This document shows, one piece after another, positions 20,042-27,830 of a DNA stretch of 64,000 nt. The DNA is taken from contig CAVQIP010000037.1 in assembly GCA_963712565.1 (NCBI GenBank), positions 1 through 64,000 of the forward strand, read 5' to 3'. The stretch is from VAZQ01 sp963712565 (GTDB lineage Bacteria; Pseudomonadota; Alphaproteobacteria; Rhizobiales; Xanthobacteraceae). The notes beneath the pieces were generated by a model that had not been told where the DNA came from, did not search any database, and saw only the letters and a program-made list of their open reading frames with translations. Both the position numbers and the translations under genes were made by a program. Position 1 is the stretch's first letter. Every line of letters starts with the position of its first letter.

Positions 20042-21035
20042 ATGATGATCCACGTTCTCGAACGCGCCCTGCGCAATGTGACGCGCGCGGCCGCTTTGGC
20101 CGCGGCGCTTGCAGCTGGGCCGGTCGGCGCCCAGGCGCAGGACTATCCCAGCCAGGACATTCGCTTCATCTGCGGCTTTCCCGCCGGCAGCGGCGCCGAT
20201 GTGCTGGTGCGCTATTTCGGCGAGAAGATGCGCGCGATCGCCAATCGGACGATCATCGTCGAGAACAAGGTGGGTGCCGCGGGCAACATCGCGGCGGTCT
20301 ACACCGCGCGCTCGAAGCCGGATGGCTATACCGTCTACGTCCATGCCGCCAGCGCCATCGCCGCCAACATGCATCTGTTCAAGGCGCCGCCGATCGACGC
20401 CGCGAAGGACTTGCAGATCGTGGCCGGCGTCAACAAGCAGCCGTTCATGGTGATGGTCCCCGCCAGCAGCCCGTACCAGAGCCTGGCCGAACTGACGGCG
20501 GCCATGAAGACGAAGGGTGAGAAGGCGAGCTATGCCCAGTCCAACACCAGCGGCAAGGTGATGGGCGAGCTCTACAAGCGGGCGACCGGCGTGCAAGCCG
20601 TCGAGGTGCCGTACCGGACCGCCAACGACAGCTTGAACGACTTCGCCAGCGGCCGTCTCGATTACGGGATGATGGATCCGGTGTTCGCGCTGAGCCAGGC
20701 GCGGGCCGGGCGGTTGCGGATGCTCGCGGTCAGCACGGCGCAGCGCATGCAGGCAGTGCCGGAGCTGCCGACCATGACGGAAGCGGGCGTTCCCGGCGTG
20801 GAGCTGCTGACCTGGTTCGCCGCCATGGTGCCGTCGGCGACGCCGCGGCCGATCGTCGACAAGCTCAACAGCTGGTTCAACGCGGTTCTCGCCACCGAGG
20901 AGACGAAGAAATTCCTCAACAGTTTCGGCGGCGATCCCTTCATCACCACGCCCGACGAAGCGCCAGGCCTTGTTCCGGCAAGGCGTCAAGGACTGGGAAG
21001 GATACGTCAAGGCGGCCAAGATCGAGCCGCAGTGA
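20042..21035 (+). pseudogene. TctC/Bug-family receptor, copy 3, frameshifted near the C-terminus
   Basis: Third tandem receptor paralogue; ATG after TGGAGGAAAC, signal peptide ending GAQAQ, mature start DYPSQDIRFICGFPAGSGAD. The chain is normal to about residue 306 (PFITTPDEA); then one extra C near 20960-20966 throws the frame off, and without correction it runs on into unrelated sequence to 21181. Removing the base restores the ending ALFRQGVKDWEGYVKAAKIE and a TGA at 21033-21035, matching the ends of copies 1 and 2. As for tctA and tctB, a sequencing indel is a live alternative to real inactivation. Confidence 0.85.
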
Positions 21036-21086
21036 CCGCGCCGGCGCCGGCCCGCAGCCGCGCGCCGAGGCGGCCTGACAGCGGTC

Positions 21087-21992
21087 TCACGGCGTCCGGT
21101 TTGCTCCTGCCGTTCGGCTTTCCGGCTGTCCGTAGAGATTGTCGATGCGCTCCCAGCGGTCGTAGTGGACGAGCGTCTTGAATTCCTCGAACCCCATGCC
21201 CTTGTCGCGCAGCGCGAAAGTGCCGGCGCGCATGTCCGCGAGCACGGTCTGCATCGCCTTGGCCGCGTGCATGATGGTTTCCAGCCCGAAGCAGATCGCA
21301 TTGAACCCGAGCTGCTCGAATTCCTTGGGCGAGAGGATCGGGGTGCGGCCGCCGACCAGCGGGTTGGCGAATTGCGGCACATCGAAGCTGCGTGCCAGGC
21401 GCTCGAGCTCGGCGATGCTCTCCGGCGCTTCGACGAAGATCGCCTCTGCGCCGGCCCCGACGTAGCGTTCCGCACGCCGCAGCGCTTCGTCGAAGCCGAG
21501 CACGGAGCGCGCGTCGGTGCGCACGCAGATGAGGGTCTCGGCATGCAGACGCTCCGCCATGGTGGCCTTGATCTTGGCTTCCATCATGTCCGCCGGCACC
21601 ACCCGCTTGCCGGCCATGTGACCGCAACGCTTGGGCCAGGCCTGGTCTTCGAGAAAGACCGCGCTCGCACCCATGCGCTCATAGGTTTGAACGGTGTGCA
21701 CCGCATTCTTGACGTCGCCATAGCCGTCGTCGATGTCGACCAGGACCGGAACATCGCAGGCTGCGATGATGTCGCGCACCGCGGCCGCGATATCGGAAAA
21801 ACCCTTGAGGCCGATGTCGGGGACGCCGTAACGCGCACCGGCGACCGGGAAGCCGCCGATGAACATCGTGTCGAATCCGGCGCGCTCGATCAGCAGCGCG
21901 CTCAGCGCGTCATAGGCGCCAGGAATGACGAGCAATCGCCGCTCCGCGACCGCCTTGTTGAGCGCTTGGCGAAAGCTGCGTGAACCTGTCAT
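21087..21992 (-). CDS. Isocitrate lyase/PEP mutase superfamily enzyme
   Basis: 301 aa, ATG after CGGGAGAACTTC. A TIM-barrel enzyme of the family that includes 2-methylisocitrate lyase, carboxyvinyl-carboxyphosphonate phosphorylmutase and oxaloacetate decarboxylase-like hydrolases. Seen: the start VIPGAYDALSALLIERAGF, the metal-binding DIDDGYG, and KRCGH (about residues 126-130), the catalytic loop with the Cys typical of C-C lyases in this superfamily. It breaks or forms a C-C or P-C bond next to a carboxylate, giving pyruvate- or glyoxylate-type products. It converges on the third receptor gene (51 bp) and is divergent from the next. Confidence 0.85.
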   Translation of the reverse strand: MTGSRSFRQALNKAVAERRLLVIPGAYDALSALLIERAGFDTMFIGGFPVAGARYGVPDIGLKGFSDIAAAVRDIIAACDVPVLVDIDDGYGDVKNAVHTVQTYERMGASAVFLEDQAWPKRCGHMAGKRVVPADMMEAKIKATMAERLHAETLICVRTDARSVLGFDEALRRAERYVGAGAEAIFVEAPESIAELERLARSFDVPQFANPLVGGRTPILSPKEFEQLGFNAICFGLETIMHAAKAMQTVLADMRAGTFALRDKGMGFEEFKTLVHYDRWERIDNLYGQPESRTAGANRTP

Positions 21993-22001
21993 GAAGTTCT
22001 C

Positions 22002-22046
22002 CCGAACACGTTCGGAACGTCCGCTGCAGCGGCGTTGCGCCGCTGC
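22002..22046. promoter_or_regulatory. Palindrome and hairpin in a divergent promoter region
   Basis: CCGAAC-AC-GTTCGG (22002-22015) is a perfect 6+6 palindrome 10 bp before the start codon of the minus-strand lyase gene and overlaps its ribosome site. Just beyond it, GCAGCGGCG-TTG-CGCCGCTGC (22026-22046) is a perfect 9-bp hairpin. Either could be an operator or leader structure for the divergent pair; no regulator gene is nearby to support this. Confidence 0.35.
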
Positions 22047-22135
22047 CCGGTCATCGCGCGCCGCACTGGCGCCGTCCGCGCCGGGATCGTACTCTCCGCC
22101 TCAAACATAGACAAAAGCGTGAGCGGGAGGATGAC

Positions 22136-23095
22136 ATGAAGCTTGGCCTCGTACGGCTCCTCGTCTTTCTGGCGGCGGCCGCCTGCGCCGCGGGCGCTTC
22201 GGCGGCGGACAGCGTGCGGGTGGGCAAGGCGGTTCCGTTCGCCTGGACGTTCACGCCCATCGACATCGGCATCGAGACCGGCATCTTCGCCAGGCACGGG
22301 CTCGAGCTCAAGGTGACGGGGTTTGCGGGCGATGCCAGGCTGCAGCAGGGGCTGGTGTCCGACAGCATCGATTTCGGGCTCGGCAGCGGGCCGGGGATGG
22401 GGTTCTTGGCCAAGGGCGTCCCCGCCAAGGCGGTCGCCGCCATGGCCGGCGCGCCCATGAACATGAGCATGGTCGTGCCCTACAATTCCCCGATCAAGAC
22501 GCTCGACGACATCAAGGGCAAGAAGGTCGGCATCACCACGGTCGGCTCGCTCACCGACTGGCTGCTCAAGCGGGTGGCGTCGGAGAAGAAATGGGCGCCG
22601 AGCGACGTCACCGCCGTGACGGTTGGCGGCATGGATTCCACCAAGGCCGCGCTCAAGACCGGCCAGATCGACGCGGTCGTGATCGCGCTCGAACTGGGCT
22701 ATGCGCTCGAGGCGGCGAAGGAATGGCGCGTGGTGTCGTTGCTCGCGCCGTTTGCGCCGGATTTCCACACCCATGTGATCTTTGCGCGCGACGAGCTCAT
22801 CGCCAACAAGCCGGAGCTGGTGGAACGCTTCCTGCGCGCCTGGTTCGAGACCATCGCTTTCATGCGGGCCAACAAGCAGCGCACCGTCGAGATCAGCGCC
22901 AAGGTTCTCAACCTCGACCCGGCGGTGATCGGTCGCGTCTACGACGAGCAGATCAAGATCTTCACCTCCGACGGCCGGTTCGATCCCAAGGCGCTGGTCG
23001 TGATCCGGCAGTCGCTGGTGGAGATGGGCATCCTGCAACAGGTGCCCGACGATCGCGTCATGTTCACCACGCGGTTCCTGCCGGTGAAATATTGA
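22136..23095 (+). CDS. NMT1/SsuA-type ABC transporter substrate-binding protein, orphan
   Basis: 319 aa, ATG after GCGGGAGGATGAC. Signal peptide ends AGASAAD. The fold is that of NMT1/THI5-like periplasmic receptors (nitrate/sulfonate/taurine/riboflavin-precursor type): FTPIDIGIETGIFARHGLEL, DSIDFGLGSGPGM, LDDIKGKKVGIT, STKAALKTGQIDAV. No permease or ATPase genes adjoin it, so it either serves a transporter encoded elsewhere or is one of the many orphan receptors usual in this group. The ligand cannot be read from the sequence. Confidence 0.85.
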   Translation: MKLGLVRLLVFLAAAACAAGASAADSVRVGKAVPFAWTFTPIDIGIETGIFARHGLELKVTGFAGDARLQQGLVSDSIDFGLGSGPGMGFLAKGVPAKAVAAMAGAPMNMSMVVPYNSPIKTLDDIKGKKVGITTVGSLTDWLLKRVASEKKWAPSDVTAVTVGGMDSTKAALKTGQIDAVVIALELGYALEAAKEWRVVSLLAPFAPDFHTHVIFARDELIANKPELVERFLRAWFETIAFMRANKQRTVEISAKVLNLDPAVIGRVYDEQIKIFTSDGRFDPKALVVIRQSLVEMGILQQVPDDRVMFTTRFLPVKY

Positions 23096-23231
23096 CCGCC
23101 GCAATTGACGCGGTTGCGTCGGTTGCCCTGCGGTGTGACCGCAGCTGGAACGATCGCCGTGCCGGCGGCGTTGAATGGCGTTGTCCGGACCTGCAGAAAC
23201 ATCACGGCGGCCGTCAGGGTGCTTCCCAATC

Positions 23232-24380
23232 ATGAAGCTTTTTGAGTGCCAGAACTGCGGACAGCCGCTCTATTTCGAGAACACCAGTTGCGAGAGCTGC
23301 GGCCTGCGGCTGGGCTATTTGCCGGAACAGGAAACCATCACCGCGTTGCAGGAAGCCGATGGCGCCTGGCGCGCGCTCGCCGTGCCGGCGGGCCGCTATC
23401 GGTTTTGCGCCAATGCGCAGCACAATGTCTGCAATTGGCTGGTGAACTCCGATTCGGCCGAGGCGTTTTGCGCTGCCTGCCGCCATAACCGCACCATTCC
23501 CGATCTCGCCAGTCCCGAGAACCTCCAGCATTGGCGCAAGATCGAATTCGCCAAGCACCGGCTGTTCTACACGCTGCTGCGGCTGCGCCTGCCGCTGTCG
23601 ACCAGGACCGAGGATCCCAACGGTCTGGCATTCGATTTCCTGTCGAATCCGACCGACGGGTCGGTCGGACATTCGCCGGTCCTGACCGGGCACGCCGGTG
23701 GTCTCATCACCCTCAATCTGGCGGAGGCCGACGATCCCGAACGCGAGCGCCAGCGCAAGACCATGGGCGAACCCTATCGCACGCTGCTCGGGCATTGCCG
23801 GCACGAGATTGCGCATTACTGCTGGGACCGCCTGGTAGCGGATTCGCCCGCGATCGAGGAATTTCGCCGGTTGTTCGGCGACGAGCGCGAGGACTACGCG
23901 GCGGCGCTGCAACGCTATTACACCAACGGCCCGCCGCCCGATTGGCCGGACCGCTTCGTCACCGCCTATGCCAGCGCGCATCCGTGGGAGGATTTCGCCG
24001 AAACCTGGGCGCACTATTTTCATATGGTCGATACGCTCGAAACCGCCTTCGCGTTCGGTCTGCGCCTGCGGCCGAAGGTGGCCAAAGGCGCCGACTTGGC
24101 GGCGGCGATCGACTTCGACCCCTATCTCGCCGAGATGGACCGGATCATCGATGCCTGGCTGCCGCTGACCTTCGCGGTCAATTCCATCAACCGCAGCATG
24201 GGACAGCCGGACCTCTATCCGTTCGTGCTGGCGCCGCCGGCGATCTGGAAGCTGACCTTCATCCACGAGCAGATTCACGCCAGGAGCTCGCCCCGGCCGC
24301 GCGATTCCGGCAACAACGCGTTGCGCGCCGTGGTCGCCGGCCTCAAGCGACCGGTGGGGTCGCCGCAATCGACGAGTTGA
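23232..24380 (+). CDS. Zinc-ribbon, putative zinc metallopeptidase
   Basis: 382 aa. An N-terminal zinc ribbon (Cys6-x2-Cys9 and Cys20-x2-Cys23) is followed by a second Cys-rich stretch (RFCANAQHNVCNW, then FCAACRHN, about residues 58-93). The catalytic motif H191-E-I-A-H195-Y lies in the middle, with PWEDFAETWAHYFHM downstream, which probably supplies the third zinc ligand, as in putative zinc-binding metallopeptidases. No signal peptide, so cytoplasmic. No strong ribosome site is seen. It is 158 bp before the transglutaminase/ATP-grasp genes on the same strand; such peptidases often accompany that module, so it may process the module's product (inferred). Confidence 0.85.
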   Translation: MKLFECQNCGQPLYFENTSCESCGLRLGYLPEQETITALQEADGAWRALAVPAGRYRFCANAQHNVCNWLVNSDSAEAFCAACRHNRTIPDLASPENLQHWRKIEFAKHRLFYTLLRLRLPLSTRTEDPNGLAFDFLSNPTDGSVGHSPVLTGHAGGLITLNLAEADDPERERQRKTMGEPYRTLLGHCRHEIAHYCWDRLVADSPAIEEFRRLFGDEREDYAAALQRYYTNGPPPDWPDRFVTAYASAHPWEDFAETWAHYFHMVDTLETAFAFGLRLRPKVAKGADLAAAIDFDPYLAEMDRIIDAWLPLTFAVNSINRSMGQPDLYPFVLAPPAIWKLTFIHEQIHARSSPRPRDSGNNALRAVVAGLKRPVGSPQSTS

Positions 24381-24538
24381 ACGAGCGGTCGAGGTCTCGA
24401 TCGGCTTCGCCCTCCTCTTCCTCTTCCCAACGGGAGCGGGTGCGCAACCCGTTGGCGGAGACGAGGGGGTCCGCTCGGCCCGCAAATTGCATCAGAAATT
24501 AGCGTAATATGGGATGGTCCTGCCGCGCCAGAGCACGC

Positions 24539-27500
24539 ATGTCGATCCTCGTCGGTCTCCACCACGTCACCCGCTACAGCTACGATCGACCGGTCACGCT
24601 GGGGCCGCAGGTCGTCAGGCTGCGGCCGGCTCCGCACTGCCGCACGCGCATCGCCAGCTACTCGCTCGCCGTAACCCCGTCGCAGCATTTCGTGAATTGG
24701 CAGCAGGATCCCAGCGGCAATTGGCTCGCGCGCTTTGTCTTTCCGGAGAAGACCCGCGAATTCACCCTTACCGTCGATCTCGTCGCCGATCTGGCGGTGA
24801 TCAATCCGTTCGACTTCTTCGTCGAGCCGTTCGCGGAGACGTTCCCGTTCGCCTACCCCGCCGAGTTCGCTGAGGAGCTCGCACCTTACCTCGATGCGGA
24901 GCCGGCCGGCCCCCGGCTGTCGGCGTTGCTCGCCTCGATCCCGCGCGTGCGAAAGGACACCGTCGATGTCCTGGTCGAGCTCAACCAACGCCTGCAGCGG
25001 GAAATCCGCTATTTGACCCGCATGGAGACCGGCGTGCAGACGCCGGAGCAGACACTCGCGGCGAATGCGGGCTCGTGTCGCGACAGCGCATGGCTGCTCG
25101 TGCAGATCCTGCGACAGCTGGGCCTCGCCGCCCGCTTCGTGTCGGGCTATCTCGTGCAGTTGCGGCCCGACCTGCAGGTGCTCGATGGGCCGGCGGGCGC
25201 GTCGCAGGACTTCAGCGACCTGCACGCATGGGCCGAGGTCTACGTGCCGGGGGCCGGCTGGATCGGGCTCGACGCCACCTCTGGCTTGTTGTGCGGAGAG
25301 GGTCATCTTCCGCTCGCGGCCGCGCCGCATTTCCGCGCCGCGGCCCCGATCAGCGGCGGCGTGGAACCTGCGGACGTGCGCTTCTCGTTCGACATGGCCG
25401 TGACGCGCATCACCGAGACGCCGCGCGTGACCTTTCCGTTTTCCGACCAGGCCTGGGCCGCGCTCGACGCGCTGGGTGAAGAGGTCGATCGCGACCTCGT
25501 GCAGAACGACGTCCGCCTCACCATGGGCGGCGAGCCGACCTTCGTTTCCATCGACGATTACCAGTCGGCGGAATGGAACACCGCGGCGTTCGGACCGACC
25601 AAGCGCAGCCATGCCGACGCTCTGATCCGCCGGTTGCGCGCGCGCTTTGCGCCCGGGGGGCTGCTGCATTACGGACAGGGCAAGTGGTATCCGGGCGAGC
25701 CACTGCCGCGCTGGGCGTTCGCGCTCTTTTGGCGGCGAGACGGCGAGCCGATGTGGCGCAACGCCGCGCTCATCGCGACCGAGACCGGCGCCCATCGGCC
25801 GCTCGCGCAAGACGCGCAACGCTTCGCGCAGTGCGTCGCCGCCCGCCTCGGGCTCGGCGCCGACTACGTGCAGCCGGCGTTCGAGGATCCGGCGGAACGG
25901 ATGCTCAGGGAAGGCGAGCTGGCGCAAAACATCGATCCCGGCAACCCCAAGATCGACGATCCCAACGAGCGCGCGCGCATCATGCGTGCGTTCGAACGCC
26001 CCGTGAGCCAGCCCGCCGGCTATGTGCTGCCGGTGCAGCGCGCTCCGGCGCCGGCGGCATCCGGCTGGATCAGCGAGCTATGGCGGCTGCGCCGCGGTCG
26101 CCTGTTCCTGCTGCCGGGCGATTCCCCGATCGGCTTGCGGCTGCCGCTCAAATCGCTGCCCTATTTCGATCCGGCTGATTATCCCCACCTGGTGCCGGCG
26201 GATCCGTTCGTCGAGCGTGATGCGTTGCCGGAAGCGGCGGCGCTTGCGTCTGCCCGGCGGGATCCGGCGTCCTCGGTCTGCGGGGGAGCGGCGCGCGTGG
26301 TTCCGGTGCGGACCGCGTTGGCGGTCGAGCCGCGCGATGGTCGGCTTTGCGTGTTCATGCCGCCAGTCGAACGGCTGGAGGACTATCTCGAGCTGCTCGT
26401 CGTCGTCGAAGCGGCCGCCGCCGAGCTCGACATGCCGGTTCATGTGGAGGGCTACGAGCCGCCGGCCGACCCGCGCTTGAACGTCATCAAGGTGACGCCC
26501 GATCCGGGCGTGATCGAGGTCAATGTTCATCCCGCCGCGAGCTGGCACGAGGCGGTCGAGGTGACGCACGCGCTCTACGACGAGACCCGCCTGTGTCGGC
26601 TCGGCACCGACAAGTTCATGCTCGATGGTCGCCACACCGGCACCGGCGGCGGCAATCACGTCGTGCTCGGCGGAGCGACCGCGGCGGATAGTCCGTTCCT
26701 GCGCCGGCCCGATCTGCTCAAGAGTCTGATCCTGTATTGGCAGCGGCATCCCTCGCTGTCGTACCTGTTTTCCGGCCTGTTCATCGGCCCGACCAGCCAG
26801 GCCCCGCGCGTCGACGAGGCGCGGCCCGACCAGCTCTACGAGCTCGAGATCGCGCTCGCGATGGTGCCGGCTATGGGCGAGGGCACTGCGCCGCCGCCGT
26901 GGCTGGTCGACCGCCTGTTTCGCAACCTGCTGGTCGACGTCACCGGCAATACCCACCGCGCCGAGCTCTGCATCGACAAACTGTTCTCGCCGGACGGCGT
27001 GAACGGGCGGCTCGGCCTGGTCGAATTCCGCTCCTTCGAAATGCCGCCGCACGCGCGCATGAGCCTGGCGCAGCAGCTGCTCTTGCGTGCTCTGATCGCG
27101 TGGTTCTGGCGAGAGCCGCAGCGCGGCTCGCTGGTGCGTTGGGGCACCGCCCTGCACGACCGATTCATGCTCGAGCACTTCGTTTGGGAGGACTTTCTCG
27201 GCGTGTTGGAGGATGTTCGCGGCGCGGGCTATGATTTCGATCCGGGGTGGTTTGAAGCCCAGCGCGAGTTTCGCTTTCCGTCCTACGGCGGCGTGACCCG
27301 CGGCGGCGTGACCTTGCAATTGCGCCATGCGCTCGAGCCATGGCATGTCCTCGGCGAAGATGCGACCGCCGGCGTCACCTCGCGCATCGTCGATTCCTCG
27401 GTCGAGCGGCTGCAACTGAAGGTGGACGGATACAATGCCGGCCGCCACGCCGTCACCTGCAACCGTCGCCCGGTGCCGCTGGCCCCGACCGGCCGTTCCG

Positions 27501-27823
27501 GCGAATACGTCGCAGGGATACGCTTCAAGGCATGGAAGCTGCCGTCCGCGCTGCATCCGACGATCGAGGCGCACGCGCCGCTCACCTTCGACATTTTCGA
27601 TCGCTGGAGCCGGCGGTCGCTCGGCGGCTGCGTCTACCACGTCGTGCATCCCGGCGGACGCAACTACGAGTCCTTTCCGGTCAATTCGTACGAAGCGGAG
27701 GCGCGGCGTCTGGCGCGCTTCCAGGATCACGGCCATAGTGCGGGGGTCTTCGATGTCGCCTGGGAAGAACGCTCGCTCGAATACCCGATGACCCTCGACC
27801 TCCGACGTCCGCCGCGTGTCTGA
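24539..27823 (+). CDS. Transglutaminase-like/DUF2126 fusion protein
   Basis: 1094 aa from the ATG at 24539. The N-terminal part is a bacterial transglutaminase-like N domain (LHHVTRYSYDRPVTLGPQ) and a cysteine-protease-fold core with Cys180 (GSCRDSAW), His229 (LHAWAEVY) and Asp245 (IGLDATSG), a complete triad. From about residue 300 it is DUF2126, a large alpha/beta region with MGGEPTFVSIDD, GTGGGNHVVLGG and NPKIDDPNERA blocks that recalls circularly permuted ligase folds. Such fusions occur with ATP-grasp/alpha-E proteins and are predicted, but not shown, to make or trim a modified peptide. The next gene begins 8 bp on. Confidence 0.9.
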   Translation: MSILVGLHHVTRYSYDRPVTLGPQVVRLRPAPHCRTRIASYSLAVTPSQHFVNWQQDPSGNWLARFVFPEKTREFTLTVDLVADLAVINPFDFFVEPFAETFPFAYPAEFAEELAPYLDAEPAGPRLSALLASIPRVRKDTVDVLVELNQRLQREIRYLTRMETGVQTPEQTLAANAGSCRDSAWLLVQILRQLGLAARFVSGYLVQLRPDLQVLDGPAGASQDFSDLHAWAEVYVPGAGWIGLDATSGLLCGEGHLPLAAAPHFRAAAPISGGVEPADVRFSFDMAVTRITETPRVTFPFSDQAWAALDALGEEVDRDLVQNDVRLTMGGEPTFVSIDDYQSAEWNTAAFGPTKRSHADALIRRLRARFAPGGLLHYGQGKWYPGEPLPRWAFALFWRRDGEPMWRNAALIATETGAHRPLAQDAQRFAQCVAARLGLGADYVQPAFEDPAERMLREGELAQNIDPGNPKIDDPNERARIMRAFERPVSQPAGYVLPVQRAPAPAASGWISELWRLRRGRLFLLPGDSPIGLRLPLKSLPYFDPADYPHLVPADPFVERDALPEAAALASARRDPASSVCGGAARVVPVRTALAVEPRDGRLCVFMPPVERLEDYLELLVVVEAAAAELDMPVHVEGYEPPADPRLNVIKVTPDPGVIEVNVHPAASWHEAVEVTHALYDETRLCRLGTDKFMLDGRHTGTGGGNHVVLGGATAADSPFLRRPDLLKSLILYWQRHPSLSYLFSGLFIGPTSQAPRVDEARPDQLYELEIALAMVPAMGEGTAPPPWLVDRLFRNLLVDVTGNTHRAELCIDKLFSPDGVNGRLGLVEFRSFEMPPHARMSLAQQLLLRALIAWFWREPQRGSLVRWGTALHDRFMLEHFVWEDFLGVLEDVRGAGYDFDPGWFEAQREFRFPSYGGVTRGGVTLQLRHALEPWHVLGEDATAGVTSRIVDSSVERLQLKVDGYNAGRHAVTCNRRPVPLAPTGRSGEYVAGIRFKAWKLPSALHPTIEAHAPLTFDIFDRWSRRSLGGCVYHVVHPGGRNYESFPVNSYEAEARRLARFQDHGHSAGVFDVAWEERSLEYPMTLDLRRPPRV

Positions 27824-27830
27824 GAGCCGC

